Shown: piece by piece, positions 8,451-17,816 of the stretch
How positions within the stretch are numbered: the first letter of the stretch is position 1
Layout of the letters: the number at the start of each line of letters is the position of its first letter
Assembly (NCBI GenBank): GCA_022560025.1
Contig: JAFISE010000328.1
Coordinates: forward strand, 1 to 20,181
Direction of reading: 5' to 3'
DNA length: 20,181 nucleotides
Origin: Stagonosporopsis chrysanthemi
Lineage: Eukaryota; Ascomycota; Dothideomycetes; Pleosporales; Didymellaceae
Notes under the pieces: model-generated
The model's input: only the letters and a program-made list of their open reading frames with translations
Databases searched by the model: none
Told to the model about the DNA's origin: nothing
Position numbers and translations under genes: made by a program

Positions 8451-8899
8451 TTAGCACTTTTGCGCCCTCTACAATGTTAATAGAGTGATCGTACTCCTAG
8501 TAAGGGGGCAGCACTCCTAATTGACGTTTGCTGAAAGCGTACCACTTGTGGTAGAGCTTCAGCAGTACGAAACAGAGTTCGTCTTTATCAGGCTTGTCAT
8601 CCTCAGGTAGAACCTGAGGCACGTCCCTGTCGTAGTCTGCTAGAGACTCTTAACAACCTAGAGTGGGGATAACGCCCGCTATATGCTCCTCTAGTACTGC
8701 AGAGACCAACCAAGGGTAGTCATCCCAGCAGGGAGAGTCCAAGTTGCGTTGACAGCGTACAGAGTCGGGGCGCAGCCAGGGAGTGCCCAGCTGACCCTTG
8801 GTCCTACGCAGGGCCTGTAGGTAGAGCAAATACAGTTGCTCACCCAGGCCTAGGTTGTCAAACAGTTCTTAGACAGAGGCAATAAAGACTCTCTCTGTT

Positions 8900-9300
8900 C
8901 TGTTAGTATACCATGTAAACGTTCCTTCAGCAAAACAGATGCATAGGTCTGCCTCTGCGAGCTACAGGTACTCTAGAATAAGGTCATACCCGTAGAAGTC
9001 AGCTGTCTAAAAGGTTTCTGGTCCTACCTGCTTTACAGTACCTGCGCTGTCAAGGCAGTCTATAGTTAGCTAGCAAGACCCGTAAATCCACAGTTGCTTG
9101 TCGTCAATAGTAGTAGCTATTGGTTTCCTCGCGTTGCTGTAGGGTACGATATTCGTCCCCTCTAGACTCGCCCTGTTGGCGAGATTTAGCTCAGCACCTA
9201 AATTGTACAGGGCTTAGAGCGTCTTAGGGGCGCCGCCAAGCACCTGTAGGTGCACTGTCACTGCAATACAGGTCTTCTTCCTATTAGAATCTGGCCCCAG
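8900..9300 (-). other. Aspartic protease domain of Pol, active site altered
   Basis: The pol frame reads VTVHLQVLGGAPKTL, a stop, ALYNLGAELNLANRASL. The alignment with ALxDSGAExNLI of gypsy proteases is clear, but the catalytic Asp-Ser/Thr-Gly is Asn-Leu-Gly here (9196-9204). G-to-A and C-to-T changes explain this. The enzyme would normally cleave Gag-Pol. Confidence 0.7.
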
Positions 9301-10598
9301 TGGCAGTCAGGATAGGTTTGCCACTAGGGCTTTCCTTTTCCCTAGTCCTGCTTCTGTTAGCTGTTCCTATAGTCCTAGTTTTTCCAGTGCGGCTTATAGT
9401 AATCCCTTAGTTAGGACTGGTTTCTGCTGCCTTGTAATGTCTAGCGCCTAGAGTTCTGTGCTAGGGCTGTAAGTAGCTGTCAGGGCTTCCCTAGAACGGT
9501 GCTAGGTTCGCTACGGGCTGGGGTATTCCCACGGCTGTTCTAGCGTTTGAACTTACGCCTAGACAGAGAACTAGGGCCACGCTTCCCCATTGGTTGTTGG
9601 TCAGACTTTTCTAGGGTAGCTTTCAACAGTCCTACAGCAGTTTCCGCGTTGCAGAGGGCCTTCTTAAACTTAGACCACTCCTAGATGTGCTCTAGTGCGC
9701 TATTGCGTTAGATTTCCTTCTGTAATGGCTCTAGGATTTTGCTCCAGATAAACGCTATCTTGAACTCGTGGTCCTCTGTGCCATCGTCAAACTTAAAGAA
9801 GCTGCGTAGTAGCAGGGACTCTCTTCAACTAAGTAGCATAAGGAACAAGTTTGCAGAGTCTTCCTTCCTCTACTTAATCTCAAAGAACTTCTGGTAGTTC
9901 TTGTAACAAGTAAAGACAGGATCTTAGACTAGCTGTTCCTCTACTGCGCAGAGCTCAGCCTATGTCTAGATCAATCCCTCAGTAATCTATTGTTAGATTA
10001 ATTCTCTGTAAGTACTGAACTGTATAGTACCCATAATCTAGTAGGTGCAGGTGACGGAGTCCTCCAGCACTTGAGTATACTAAAACGCCGTCTCAATGTC
10101 TTTCGCCTACTAGTCAACCTGCTAGGGGGTTAGAGACGTTTTCTCCGTGCCCAGCTTTGGCTTTGGCTGGACGTTGTTTAATGTCTGCATAAGCTGCCTG
10201 GCCTTGTCAAAGGCTGGCTGGCTATAGCCTAGAGTCTGTCCGCCCTAGGCTTCTTTTATTGTCACCACTGCGCGATCAAGTTGCTTCTGTCGCAGCTTAA
10301 TCTCAGCAATTGGCGCATTACAAAGCTCCGCTTCCTCTAGGGCATCTAGTCTTTTTGCGACTATTGCCTGGAGGCTTGCTGCTTCTTCCTGGCTCTTGCG
10401 CCTCCTTAGGTGTACTGGGAGCGTCGTTGCTCTCGCATCAATAGGCGCGAAATTTCCGTCGCTTGACGCGTCCGCCAGGGTGTTGTCTTCGCAATCAGTG
10501 TCGTCGCGACGCGTCTTTAGGGTCGTCCCGGGGTCGTTGAGGGGTGCGTCCCCTGCGCTCTGTGTTGCGCTCCAGAGGGTACGATGTCCTCCAGCCAT
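9200..10598 (-). pseudogene. gag: Chromovirus Gag, interrupted by stops
   Basis: Start chosen at the ATG at 10598 (context AACAATGGCTGG), which lies downstream of the primer site. An upstream ATG at 10700 is inside the LTR and unlikely. The N-terminal 118 codons are open: MAGGHRTLWSATQ, an acidic/Thr-rich part, then a helical, probably coiled-coil segment (EEAASLQAIVAKRLDALEEAE). From about 10245 the same frame continues with repeated TAG stops through a capsid-like region, for example LFLMLLS, RSFFKFDDGTEDHEFKIAF and EWSKFKKALCNAE, into a basic tail (KRGPSSLSRRKFKR). No CCHC knuckle was found, which is unlike many gypsy Gags, though RIP could have removed it. The frame overlaps the start of pol, which is read in -1. 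Confidence 0.75.
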
Positions 10599-10664
10599 TG
10601 TTAACACGTGGCTGGTAATCCACTCTAAGTCGCAAGTCAACTGCCTCTTCCAAGAGGAAATATG

Positions 10665-10676
10665 AAGGATTCGAAT
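10665..10676 (-). promoter_or_regulatory. Primer-binding site, probably self-primed (Tf1 type)
   Basis: Immediately after the 5' LTR the minus strand reads ATTCGAATCCTTC. It lacks the TGG that starts tRNA-complementary sites. Nine bases (CGAATCCTT, 10673 to 10665) are perfectly complementary to AAGGATTCG at 10770 to 10762 in the same LTR, where the RNA 5' end is expected. This matches the Tf1/sushi mechanism, in which the 5' end of the RNA folds back as its own primer. Confidence 0.65.
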
Positions 10677-10761
10677 TGTAAGGTCACTGTAGGCAGGCAA
10701 TCAGACTCAAGGTAGATGGGATAGCTTCAAGGCCGAATTGGGGTTGTATTTGGATATCAGA

Positions 10762-10792
10762 CGAATCCTTGAGGTGTAAGCCTCTGGATTCG
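10762..10792. other. Hairpin in the LTR around the expected RNA start
   Basis: CGAATCC-TTGAGG and CCTCTGGATTCG can pair across TGTAAG. Both LTRs contain it (the left copy with one base changed). Its left arm holds the sequence complementary to the primer site. Confidence 0.55.
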
Positions 10793-10799
10793 ATAGGAG

Positions 10800-10808
10800 T
10801 ATATATAT
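10800..10808 (-). promoter_or_regulatory. TATA box of the chromovirus 5' LTR
   Basis: Alternating TATATATA tract on the minus strand. The expected start, 25-40 nt downstream, falls around 10770-10775, exactly at the AAGGATTCG segment. Confidence 0.7.
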
Positions 10809-10890
10809 GGGAGGCCCGTGCGCGGCCCGGCCCTTGGCCTGGGTGTGCCCGAGGTAGGGCCGAGGGGTATCGGAGAGGAATCCCGTAACA

Positions 10891-10895
10891 CTAAT
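10891..10895. repeat. Right target-site duplication of the chromovirus (CTAAT)
   Basis: Exact match to 2313-2317, adjacent to the ACA end of the right LTR. Confidence 0.92.
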
Positions 10896-10947
10896 ATTAA
10901 GGTTGTATCTAAGTTAAGTAGGTTATTAATAGTCTTTAAGTATTTAT
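10896..10947. other. Remnant of the pre-insertion locus
   Basis: 52 bp between the chromovirus duplication and the hAT duplication. Before the insertions it joined 2312 on the left and 16987 on the right; it is probably part of the old degraded retrotransposon or its flank. Confidence 0.45.
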
Positions 10948-10955
10948 CTTAGTAC
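10948..10955. repeat. Left 8-bp target duplication of the hAT element (CTTAGTAC)
   Basis: CTTAGTAC lies directly before the left inverted terminus and is repeated exactly at 16979-16986. Eight base pairs is the hAT standard. Confidence 0.9.
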
Positions 10956-11100
10956 TAAGCTAGTAAATAGGTAGAGGTTAGGTAGGAGTTAAGGTAGCAC
11001 GTAACAGTACTTAACCTCTACCTAACCTCTACTTGTACTAAGTTAATACTAAGTAGGTAAGAGTTAGGTTATCTCTACTTAGAGTAAGAGTTAGGTTAGA

Positions 11101-12526
11101 GTTGCTAAAAAATATACTAAAAATTAGCTTTGCTAACTCTAACTATATATAGAAAAAATTTACAAGATTCTAAATCTATTATTTTTTAAGAAAATAACTC
11201 TATTAGATATTAGAATTATAAGAAATTATTATTACAGCAAATTATTATATTATATAATTATTAGTTTAGAAAGAGTTTGTAATTACTCTTTATAGACATA
11301 CTTAGAGAATTAGAGTTAGAATATAAACATGTACACTAATTAGCTAAACAACGTTTTACTGCTGCTAAAAGTACTAAGCTTATTATAGTATTAAAAAGCT
11401 AGCTTTAAATCTTTCTACTAAATAGTAACCTTCTTTGCATAAATAGTGTTTAGGTTAAGATCTAATAATATTAGCACCTATATTAAATTGTATTTGCAAA
11501 TATATATACCTTTAAAATATCTTACTAAGAAAGCTTTACTTACTTTTTAAATAGCTTTAATTGCAGAGTGTTAAAAACAAGCGTTGCTTATTACCTAGAT
11601 ATACTATATAATTTTGCAAACAAGGCGTACAAATAGCAGCTTGTAGAAAAGAAGTTTGCTACTTTTTTAGTAGCAACAGATTTTGTAAAAAGTAATAGCT
11701 ATAGAGAATTAAAACAGTTTTGTAATAATAGCTTGTAATAACTTACTACTAAGCTTGTAGCACTAGAGCTTACAAGCAAGTTTAGTAGATAGAAGTAATT
11801 TATAAGTAGCTTTTATAGTAAAGAGCTTAGCTTTTAGCTTTTAAGTAATAGCTTGTACGCTAGCCTTGTTCTTAATATTCTTAAACTTTAGCAGTATAGT
11901 AGTAGTTATACAGAGTAATAGATAGGTTGTAAGTAGTAAGTAGATAGTAGATACAAGTAAATAAACAGATATTTTGTAAATATCCTGCAGTTATAGTAAG
12001 TTTATTAGGCCTTATAGCTCTATAGCTTAGTGCACAGCTATACTTATAATAATTAACTGTAATAATTATTTTTACACATACAACTAACTAAGTACTTTTA
12101 AATAAGCTTATTTTAAAATAGATTTAACTTTAATTAAGTAAGTTCTCTAAATATACAGCTAGAGTTAATAATTATTAAATAGTAGAGTAGGTAAGGCGCA
12201 GCCTAGCTTAGAAAATCTGCAAGTAGGGATAGCTTTACAGCTAATTTACTAGCTGTTACTGTAATAGATAACTGTAATAAATTACTATATTATTAAATAT
12301 AAGACGTACTTTTTAATAATACTATTTTCTAGTTAATTTAATATTTTGCAGCATAGATATGCAAACTATAAGTATAGGAGTCTTGCAATTTAAGCATGTT
12401 TTTATTTGCCTATAGTATACAAGCTACTTAGCTTAAAAAAACAAAGCTGTAAACTAGTAACTAGTTAGTAACCTAACTATAATAACTACTATACTTGTAT
12501 ATAATTTTGCATACTATTATTGCAGC
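11101..12526 (+). other. 5' region of the hAT element, no recognisable gene
   Basis: About 1.4 kb of very AT-rich sequence with no coherent frame on either strand. From about 11983 onward it is shared with the second copy (17495 onward), while 11101-11982 has no match in the second copy's left flank. It may hold a promoter or a first exon destroyed by mutation. Confidence 0.4.
12199..12203. other. Empty target site (CAGCC) matching the TRIM-like insertion in copy 2
   Basis: The uninterrupted sequence GCGCAGCCTAGCTTAG here corresponds to the two flanks of the 1164-bp insertion at 17715-18878 in the second copy. The alignment offset changes by 1169 bases across it, which is the insertion plus a 5-bp duplication. 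Confidence 0.8.
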
Positions 12527-13761
12527 TATAGACTCTATAGAAGACGTCTAACAGCTTTATATTAAGCAGGAAGATAAGCCTAAGCTGCTTGCTTTTGCTA
12601 GTAGTTTGTACATTCTAGATTGCTTTAAACTAGAAGAATAAAACAGTATTCTTAATATAATTATTACAGCTACTTATTATATTGCTAAAGCTAATTGTAA
12701 TAGGGCTTTACAACTTAAAAGGCTAAGGTTTGCTATGTCTTTAATTAGCGTAGCTAAGGTAGATCTAAGAAAGGCTACCTTACTAATTTAACATTCTTTT
12801 TTAAAAGCTAGCTTAGCAATTCTACCTACGCAATCTAGCAGAGAACTAGAGCTTTACTTTGCAATAAAGAAAAAGTAGCTATTAGTAAAGCTTGCAATAC
12901 TAACTATACAGTAAAATATTAGCTTTTTAAAAAACTAAAGACAGTAGCAACTTATATAGCTAGTACTGCTAAACAAAAGACTAAGATCTAGTAATAAGCT
13001 AAGAAAGATCTTAACTAGACCTGCTATAATATCTATAAGAGTAGTTAGTTATTATGTCTTATTATTATATCTTTATTCTAACTAAATATAGTAGAATAGC
13101 TTAAGAATAAGCTTAGTGCTACTTATAAAAAATAAGATACTATTAATTATAAGATTAATATGCGTAACTATTTAATATCTATCTCTAAGGTTAATGCTAC
13201 TATTAAAAAGAAGGAAGAGTTAAGTACTAGCTAGGCAGCTAAACGCCTGTTTAGTGCTAGTAGTGCCCTTAAAATTATTCTCTAAAAAGAGTATTAAAAG
13301 AGTCTTAAGAAGCTAAAAACTAACACTTTTAACTCTAATACTAAGAAAGAAGAGTAGGTTAAGTTTTATAATAAGCTTTTGCTAAAGAGTCTAGCTGTGT
13401 GCCTAGATAATAAGTAGGAGTAAGTTATTACATCTAATTATTATATATATTTACTAATAGTACTAAGCAGTATAAGCCTAATAATTACCTAGCTAATCTA
13501 GGCAATAGTAGCCTTCTTCTAACTGCAGACAACTCTTATATTAAGAGTAATAATAGCAATAAGTGTAAGAAAGAACTTAAAGATAATAGTACTAAGCTAG
13601 AGGTATACTTTACAGCTATACTAAATAAGTATAAGATAGATAAGTAGTATTAGTAAGCTCTTATAGAAGAGGAGAAAACTAATTTTAAGAGTTTTAGCAA
13701 TTTAGAAGACTTAGCTAGTAATAAAGAAGATAAGAGTAATAATAGTAATAATAATAAGTAG
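12527..13761 (+). pseudogene. Unidentified upstream gene of the hAT element, RIP-degraded
   Basis: Protein-like translations come in three pieces. From about 12527 to 12900 one frame gives QEDKPKLLAF-type text through LKRLRFAMSLISVAKVDLR and SSRELELYFAIKKK. After a frame change near 12930 a Lys-rich, probably coiled-coil piece follows (KINMRNYLISISKVNATIKKKEEL, SASSALKIIL, SLKKLKTNTF). From 13461 a third frame reads KQYKPNNYLANLGNSS to an acidic, Ser/Asn-rich tail ending at TAG 13759-13761. The second switch is explained by an intron at 13420-13460; the first is unexplained, either an intron or an indel. The start is not certain. The same gene is in copy 2 at about 19207-20181 without indels. 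I do not recognise the family; it could be an accessory DNA-binding protein of this hAT lineage. Confidence 0.5.
13420..13460 (+). other. Predicted intron in the hAT upstream gene
   Basis: GTAAGT donor at 13420, CTAAT branch-like site at about 13433, and TTACTAATAG acceptor ending at 13460. Removal joins the Lys-rich frame to the acidic-tail frame. Copy 2 keeps the same signals at 20100-20140. At 41 bp it is short for a fungal intron. Confidence 0.5.
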
Positions 13762-14031
13762 ATACAAGCTGTCTAGTACGCTAGCTCCTTAGTAGATTAT
13801 TACAACTAATTAAAACAGCTTAGACTTTAACAATTTCTCTTAAACTTTAATTATACTTAACTTGTTATAGAAATAATATCTAGAGATTGTTAAAGTAAAG
13901 ATGCTAAGAATATTAAACGCGTTATCTATAGATTTTCTTTTAGCAATATTCTTTAAACCTGTCTATACTGTTTTTTTTTTCTTACTAAAATATTATATTA
14001 CAATTAATTATTACGTTTAATTATTATAGCT

Positions 14032-16600
14032 ATGCTTTTACTTCTAGCTAGTAACAGAGCTAATAAGGCATCTAGTATACTGCAAGATCTTAAGGGCCTT
14101 AAAATAATTGCACTCTAGACTATAAAAGGTAGAACTTAGCAATTAGTTTACTTGCTAAAGTAACTGCAGCACAGTCTCTAGAAAAGTAAAGAGAGCAAGG
14201 CAATACTAATTGTATAGGACAGATAGTAGAGTACTATAGCTTAGGCTAGAGATCTTGTTGTACTATATCTGCAATAAGGTTCTGCCTCTTGCACTAGATA
14301 TATCTAGACTTAATTTAGAAAGGCTGCTTACACTTTTACTAGCTATCTATATTTATATTACTTTAACTATAAGTATATATTACAACACCTAATAGTAAAA
14401 AGTATTAGAACTAAGTATATACTAAATTACTTAAGGTCTTAAACTTATTTGCAAATTAGAACGCCTTTATATAGCTAGCTATCTACTATACTATAACAAT
14501 AACAATCTTAGCAGGCTACTATTTTACATCTAGTATACTTAATACTTACTTTTAAAAAAAAAATTGTACAGCTTGTTATTAACAATAATTAGTTATTCTA
14601 AATAGTTAAGCAGCTATTATTTTAATAGTTTATACGCTTCCTTTAGCCTAAGGCTGTATTAACTAGCTGTTATAAATTTAGTACGTTATTTAAGCATTAA
14701 TTTAAAGACGCTAAGGCAGCACAACTCTAAGACCTTAGTAAATATACAAGGCTATTTATTGTACTTAACGCCTAGACTTCTAGTAATTACCTAAGCTTCC
14801 TAGCAATTAAAGAATACTATATTAACAACAAGTAAAAGCTTTAAAAGGTGCTACTAGATTTTATCCCTATGCAAGGAAGGCATACTAAAACGTCTATAGC
14901 TAAAGAAGTTATATAAGTCTTTTAAAGTACAAGCACTATAAAAAGGTTGCTTAGTATTATATATAATAATGCAAGTAATAATAGTACTTTATTATAGTTA
15001 GTTAAAGCTCTTCTAGCTAAAGAAAGTTATATATAGAGCTCTAAGAAAAATACTATCTCTTACTTTATGCACGTAATTAATCTTGTTATTTAAGATATTA
15101 TATTCTATCTAAAGCTGTTAGCTTCTCTAGAAATAGAACAGAGAGAAATACTGCAATCTTACTATATTTAAAATATTTAAACAGATATATTAGTTCTTAA
15201 TTCTTTATATAAGGTAAACTTTCTTTTATTATAGATATTTATTATATACTTATAAAGACACAGCTGTAAGCTATTGTTATTACAATTAATCTATTGCTTT
15301 AACAATTTAAGAGGTTTTTAGCAACCTAGCAGAACCTACTAGCAAGTAAACGCCTGTTAGTTATTTAAGATATAAAAACAAGGTAGAATTCTACGTATAA
15401 TATGTGTAAACGTACAGTTAAGCTTTAGCTATATATTAACAAATAGCTTAAGCAAGAAATCTAGCTAAAAGGCACAAGTTTTAGAGCTAATTAAGATACT
15501 GCTAAGGCAGATTTTAAAGACTTTAAGAAACTCTGCCTTAGAGCATCTAAGTAGTACTATTTCTAGGTAATTATATATATGCTAAAGAACTTTAAGATAG
15601 TAATAAGCTATCTAAGTAAGAACTACAAGCCTTATATTCTATACATCTAGCTTATATATAGACACCTTTTTAATTTCTTAGAAGATATAACTAGCAAGCT
15701 TAGAGAAGATACTAACAGCGTTAACAGCAATAAGTAGCTAGACGTTGTTTAGGCTGCAGTAAATAAAGGTTGTGCAAAGTTGTTAAAATACTACATAAAA
15801 ATAAGTAGAGATTAGGGTTTTTTTTTTAATTGCGTAATAATTCTAGACTCTATACAAAAGCTAACTGCTTATAAAGTACTATTATTACAGTTTATTATTA
15901 CAGCTATATACTAACAAGATCTAGGATAAGTTATAGAAAGTTTATTAAAAGTATACTTACTATTAAGAATTTTTAGACTATCTAGACTGCTATAATAGTA
16001 CTAAGACTAGAGGTAATAGCCTAGTCTCTAATACTATCTTAAGGCAATTGTTAGAAGGTAAATAGTTTTGTAAGCTAGCTACACTAATTTAATTACAGTT
16101 AGTAAGCTTTTTTATATATAGTTAAAGTTTAACTTTTAATATAGATAAGAATATAGGCCTAACTAGATTTAAAAGAGAGTCCTATCTAAGTATACTCTGT
16201 ATTCTATTAGGTAACAGCTTTAATATCTTAGAGTAGTAGAAGTTAAACAAAGCTTTTTATCCTTATCTTGTACAAGTTATAAAAGATATTCTAGCAGTAC
16301 TTATCTTATAAGTAAGAGTAGAGTAAGTATTTAATACTACTAGAGACGTGCTTAGAGATTAGAAGCACAGACTTTCTGCCTAAGCTATCTAAGAGATTAT
16401 AATTCTAAAAGATTTAATATTCTTAGAAGCTATAGTAGAAGACAACACTTTACTTTATAATAAGGTAGATAATCTTCTTAAGTTGCCTGCTTGTGTTAAG
16501 CTAGTAGGTAAGATTAGAATTAATATTAAGAGCGAAACAGATAAAGATATTAAAGAAGTTAGCCTATCTACTCCTTTACAAAGAGAATAGCAGCTGTAGA
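14032..16600 (+). pseudogene. hAT transposase, RIP-degraded
   Basis: One plus-strand frame runs from an ATG at 14032 to about 16600 (roughly 850 codons, within the hAT range), with many TAG/TAA stops and no frameshift between recognised blocks. From 14779 it reads NYLSFLAIKEYYIN, LLDFIPMQGRHT, IAKEV and IIYNNASNNSTL. These correspond to the hAT RNase H-like core with the FLAIT..YID, LLDFIPL.G.HTG and TTDNASNN blocks; the Asp expected before NASNN is Asn here. At 16153-16420 the C-terminal dimerisation domain is clear: FNILE, two stops, KLNKAFYPYL, VIKDILAV, VFNTTRDVL and HRLSA, matching ILEWW.LN..YP.LA..A.DILAVP...VER.FN.ARDV...RLSA. No BED zinc finger was recognised at the N-terminus. The true start and the exact end are uncertain. 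Confidence 0.88.
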
Positions 16601-16978
16601 AAAAAGTAAAGCCTACGCAATATAGAAAGTAGCTGTTATTAATAACTGTAATAACTAGTTATTTAACACGTAGAAAATCTAAACTAAAATTACTAAACTT
16701 AATAATAAAATTGCACAACTATTCTAAATTAAGAAATAAAGTTAAGCTACTATACTATATTTATATTAGCGTAGATATAACCTTACTAAGTACTCTAAAC
16801 TTAACTCTAACCTAAGTCTGTGCAACTTAACTCTTACCTCTACCTACGCTAGAAGTACTCTTACCTAACTCTTACCCCTAGCCTGTGCAACCCCTACTCT
16901 ACTACTACCCCTAGGTCTGTGCAACCCTAACTCTACCCCTACTTACTGCTAGGTACCCTGTACTTATTTGCTAGCCTA

Positions 16979-16986
16979 CTTAGTAC
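16979..16986. repeat. Right 8-bp target duplication of the hAT element (CTTAGTAC)
   Basis: Exact match to 10948-10955, immediately outside the right inverted terminus. Confidence 0.9.
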
Positions 16987-17492
16987 AATCTAACACAGCT
17001 TTTTTAAAGTTAATCTTAAAGTAGTAAGTTGTAAGAAGTTCTAAACCTATAGGCTTTAGTTATTAAAAGATCTTTAGTATTCTAACTATTATATAAATAA
17101 GTTAAAGACTTATTTAGTTTAAGTATAATACTCTAGCTATACTTGTATAAATAACTAAATAAACTATAGTAATATTATTATAAGTTTATTACTAGCTAGA
17201 ATAAGTTTTAAAGTATAATATAATAATATAGAATGCTAGAAGAGTCTAAATTGTATAAGTATCTACTATAAAGTATATAGAAGTACTAAGATAAACTATA
17301 AAATAAGATCTTTATTCTTATAAGTCTTGTATAAAAGAATACTTTAAAACTATCTATCTAAACTCTATAGAGGCTTTTCTTTTTATACCTAGGAGCTTAG
17401 AAAAGACTGTACTAAAGAGTAGTTAGAAGACAGATCTAAGTTAGGTAGTTGTTAGGTAGTAAAAAGTAGGCTTAAAGAACTAGGCTTGTTCT
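16987..17492. other. RIP-degraded sequence between the two hAT copies
   Basis: About 500 bp of AT-rich sequence. No coherent frame and no match to other parts of the window that I could see. It does not contain a recognisable left hAT terminus for the second copy. Confidence 0.4.
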
Positions 17493-17709
17493 TATACTAT
17501 AGTTATAGTAAGTTTATTAAGCTTTATAGCTTTATAGCTTAGTATATAACTATACCTATAAAACTAACAATAATAATTATTTCTATATATATATCTAACT
17601 AAGTGCTTTTAAATAAGCTTATTTTAAGATAGATCTAACTTTAATTAAGTAAGTTCTTTAAATATATAGCTAGAGTAAATAATTATAAGATAGTAAAGTA
17701 AGTAAAGCG

Positions 17710-17714
17710 CAGCT
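17710..17714. repeat. Left target duplication of the TRIM-like element (CAGCT, from CAGCC)
   Basis: The empty site in copy 1 reads CAGCC. Here the last base is T. The right partner is AAGCC at 18879-18883. Each differs from the empty site by one base. Confidence 0.55.
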
Positions 17715-17816
17715 TGTTATAAGTATATACTGTTTAAATCCTAGTGCTTTTATCTATTAGAGTACTATACTTTTTTAGTTAACGTAGCTAAGGTAGGTTT
17801 AAGCTAAGGCCTTACA
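17715..17816 (+). repeat. TRIM-like LTR, copy 1
   Basis: 102 bp, TGTTAT...CCTTACA. Nearly the same as the other two, with mostly transition differences. Confidence 0.65.

Larger units (their letters stand above)
4786..9350 (-). pseudogene. pol: Chromovirus Pol polyprotein, interrupted by substitution stops
   Basis: One reading frame runs the whole way on the minus strand, about 1520 codons, with no frameshift, broken by many in-frame stops that are mostly TAG. Domains in order: aspartic protease (about 9300-8900), reverse transcriptase (about 8450-7700, YLDD box at 7990-8001), RNase H (about 7510-7080), a repeat-containing spacer (about 6990-6500), integrase (about 6250-5500), GPF module (about 5280-5130), chromodomain (about 5075-4880) and a basic AT-hook-like tail (about 4840-4795). 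The frame is -1 relative to gag. It ends at TAG 4786-4788 or slightly beyond; that TAG could itself be a mutated CAG. The absence of indels with many C/T-type stops is the mark of RIP rather than slow decay. The product would carry out reverse transcription and chromatin-directed integration, but this copy cannot make it. Confidence 0.92.
2318..10890 (-). mobile_element. Complete Ty3/gypsy chromovirus, 8573 bp, minus strand, lightly RIP-mutated
   Basis: The element is bounded by two 214-bp LTRs with TGT...ACA ends and a perfect 5-bp target duplication. Read on the minus strand it runs: 5' LTR (10677-10890), primer site, gag, pol in the -1 frame, a 2.2-kb non-pol 3' region, polypurine tract and 3' LTR (2318-2531). 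The pol order protease-RT-RNase H-integrase-chromodomain defines a chromovirus. About 2.2 kb between pol and the 3' LTR is unusual for this group and contains an antisense gene and a minisatellite. Base composition is much less AT-rich than its surroundings, so it arrived after, or escaped, most of the mutation seen in the flanks. Stops throughout gag and pol make this copy non-autonomous. Confidence 0.95.
10677..10890 (-). repeat. 5' LTR of the chromovirus
   Basis: 214 bp with TGT...ACA ends, 17 transitions different from the 3' LTR. U3 is short (about 80 bp before the TATA tract). R/U5 would run from about 10771 to 10677. Confidence 0.95.
10956..16978 (+). mobile_element. Complete RIP-degraded hAT transposon, 6023 bp, two genes
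   Basis: The ends are 18-bp inverted repeats, TAAGCTAGTAAATAGGTA on the left and TAGGCTAGCAAATAAGTA as the reverse complement of the right, differing at three positions, all transitions. They sit inside a perfect 8-bp duplication. Both subterminal regions carry related short motifs: GGTAGAGGT and TAAGAGTTAGGT-like runs at 10970-11100 recur in inverted orientation at 16810-16880, and TGTGCAAC occurs three times at 16819-16925. Inside are an unidentified upstream gene and a hAT transposase, both plus strand. At 6 kb the element is longer than many hATs. The sequence is saturated with C-to-T/G-to-A change compared with the unmutated terminus at 1-99. Confidence 0.9.

Noticed and set aside
4786..9350. 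Predominance of TAG stops in pol, suggesting TAG reassignment or readthrough
   Set aside because: CAG, TGG and other codons become TAG by RIP-type changes, TAA and TGA stops also occur, and flanking elements show the same bias.
10665..10676. GGATTCGAAT looks like a tRNA T-arm, suggesting a tRNA gene or tRNA fragment primer
   Set aside because: No acceptor, D or anticodon arms surround it. Complementarity to the element's own RNA 5' end explains it better, though a tRNA internal-fragment primer is not fully excluded.
10245..10700. Gag start at the upstream ATG at 10700
   Set aside because: That ATG is within the LTR, upstream of the primer site; the ATG at 10598 has a better context and leaves a normal leader.
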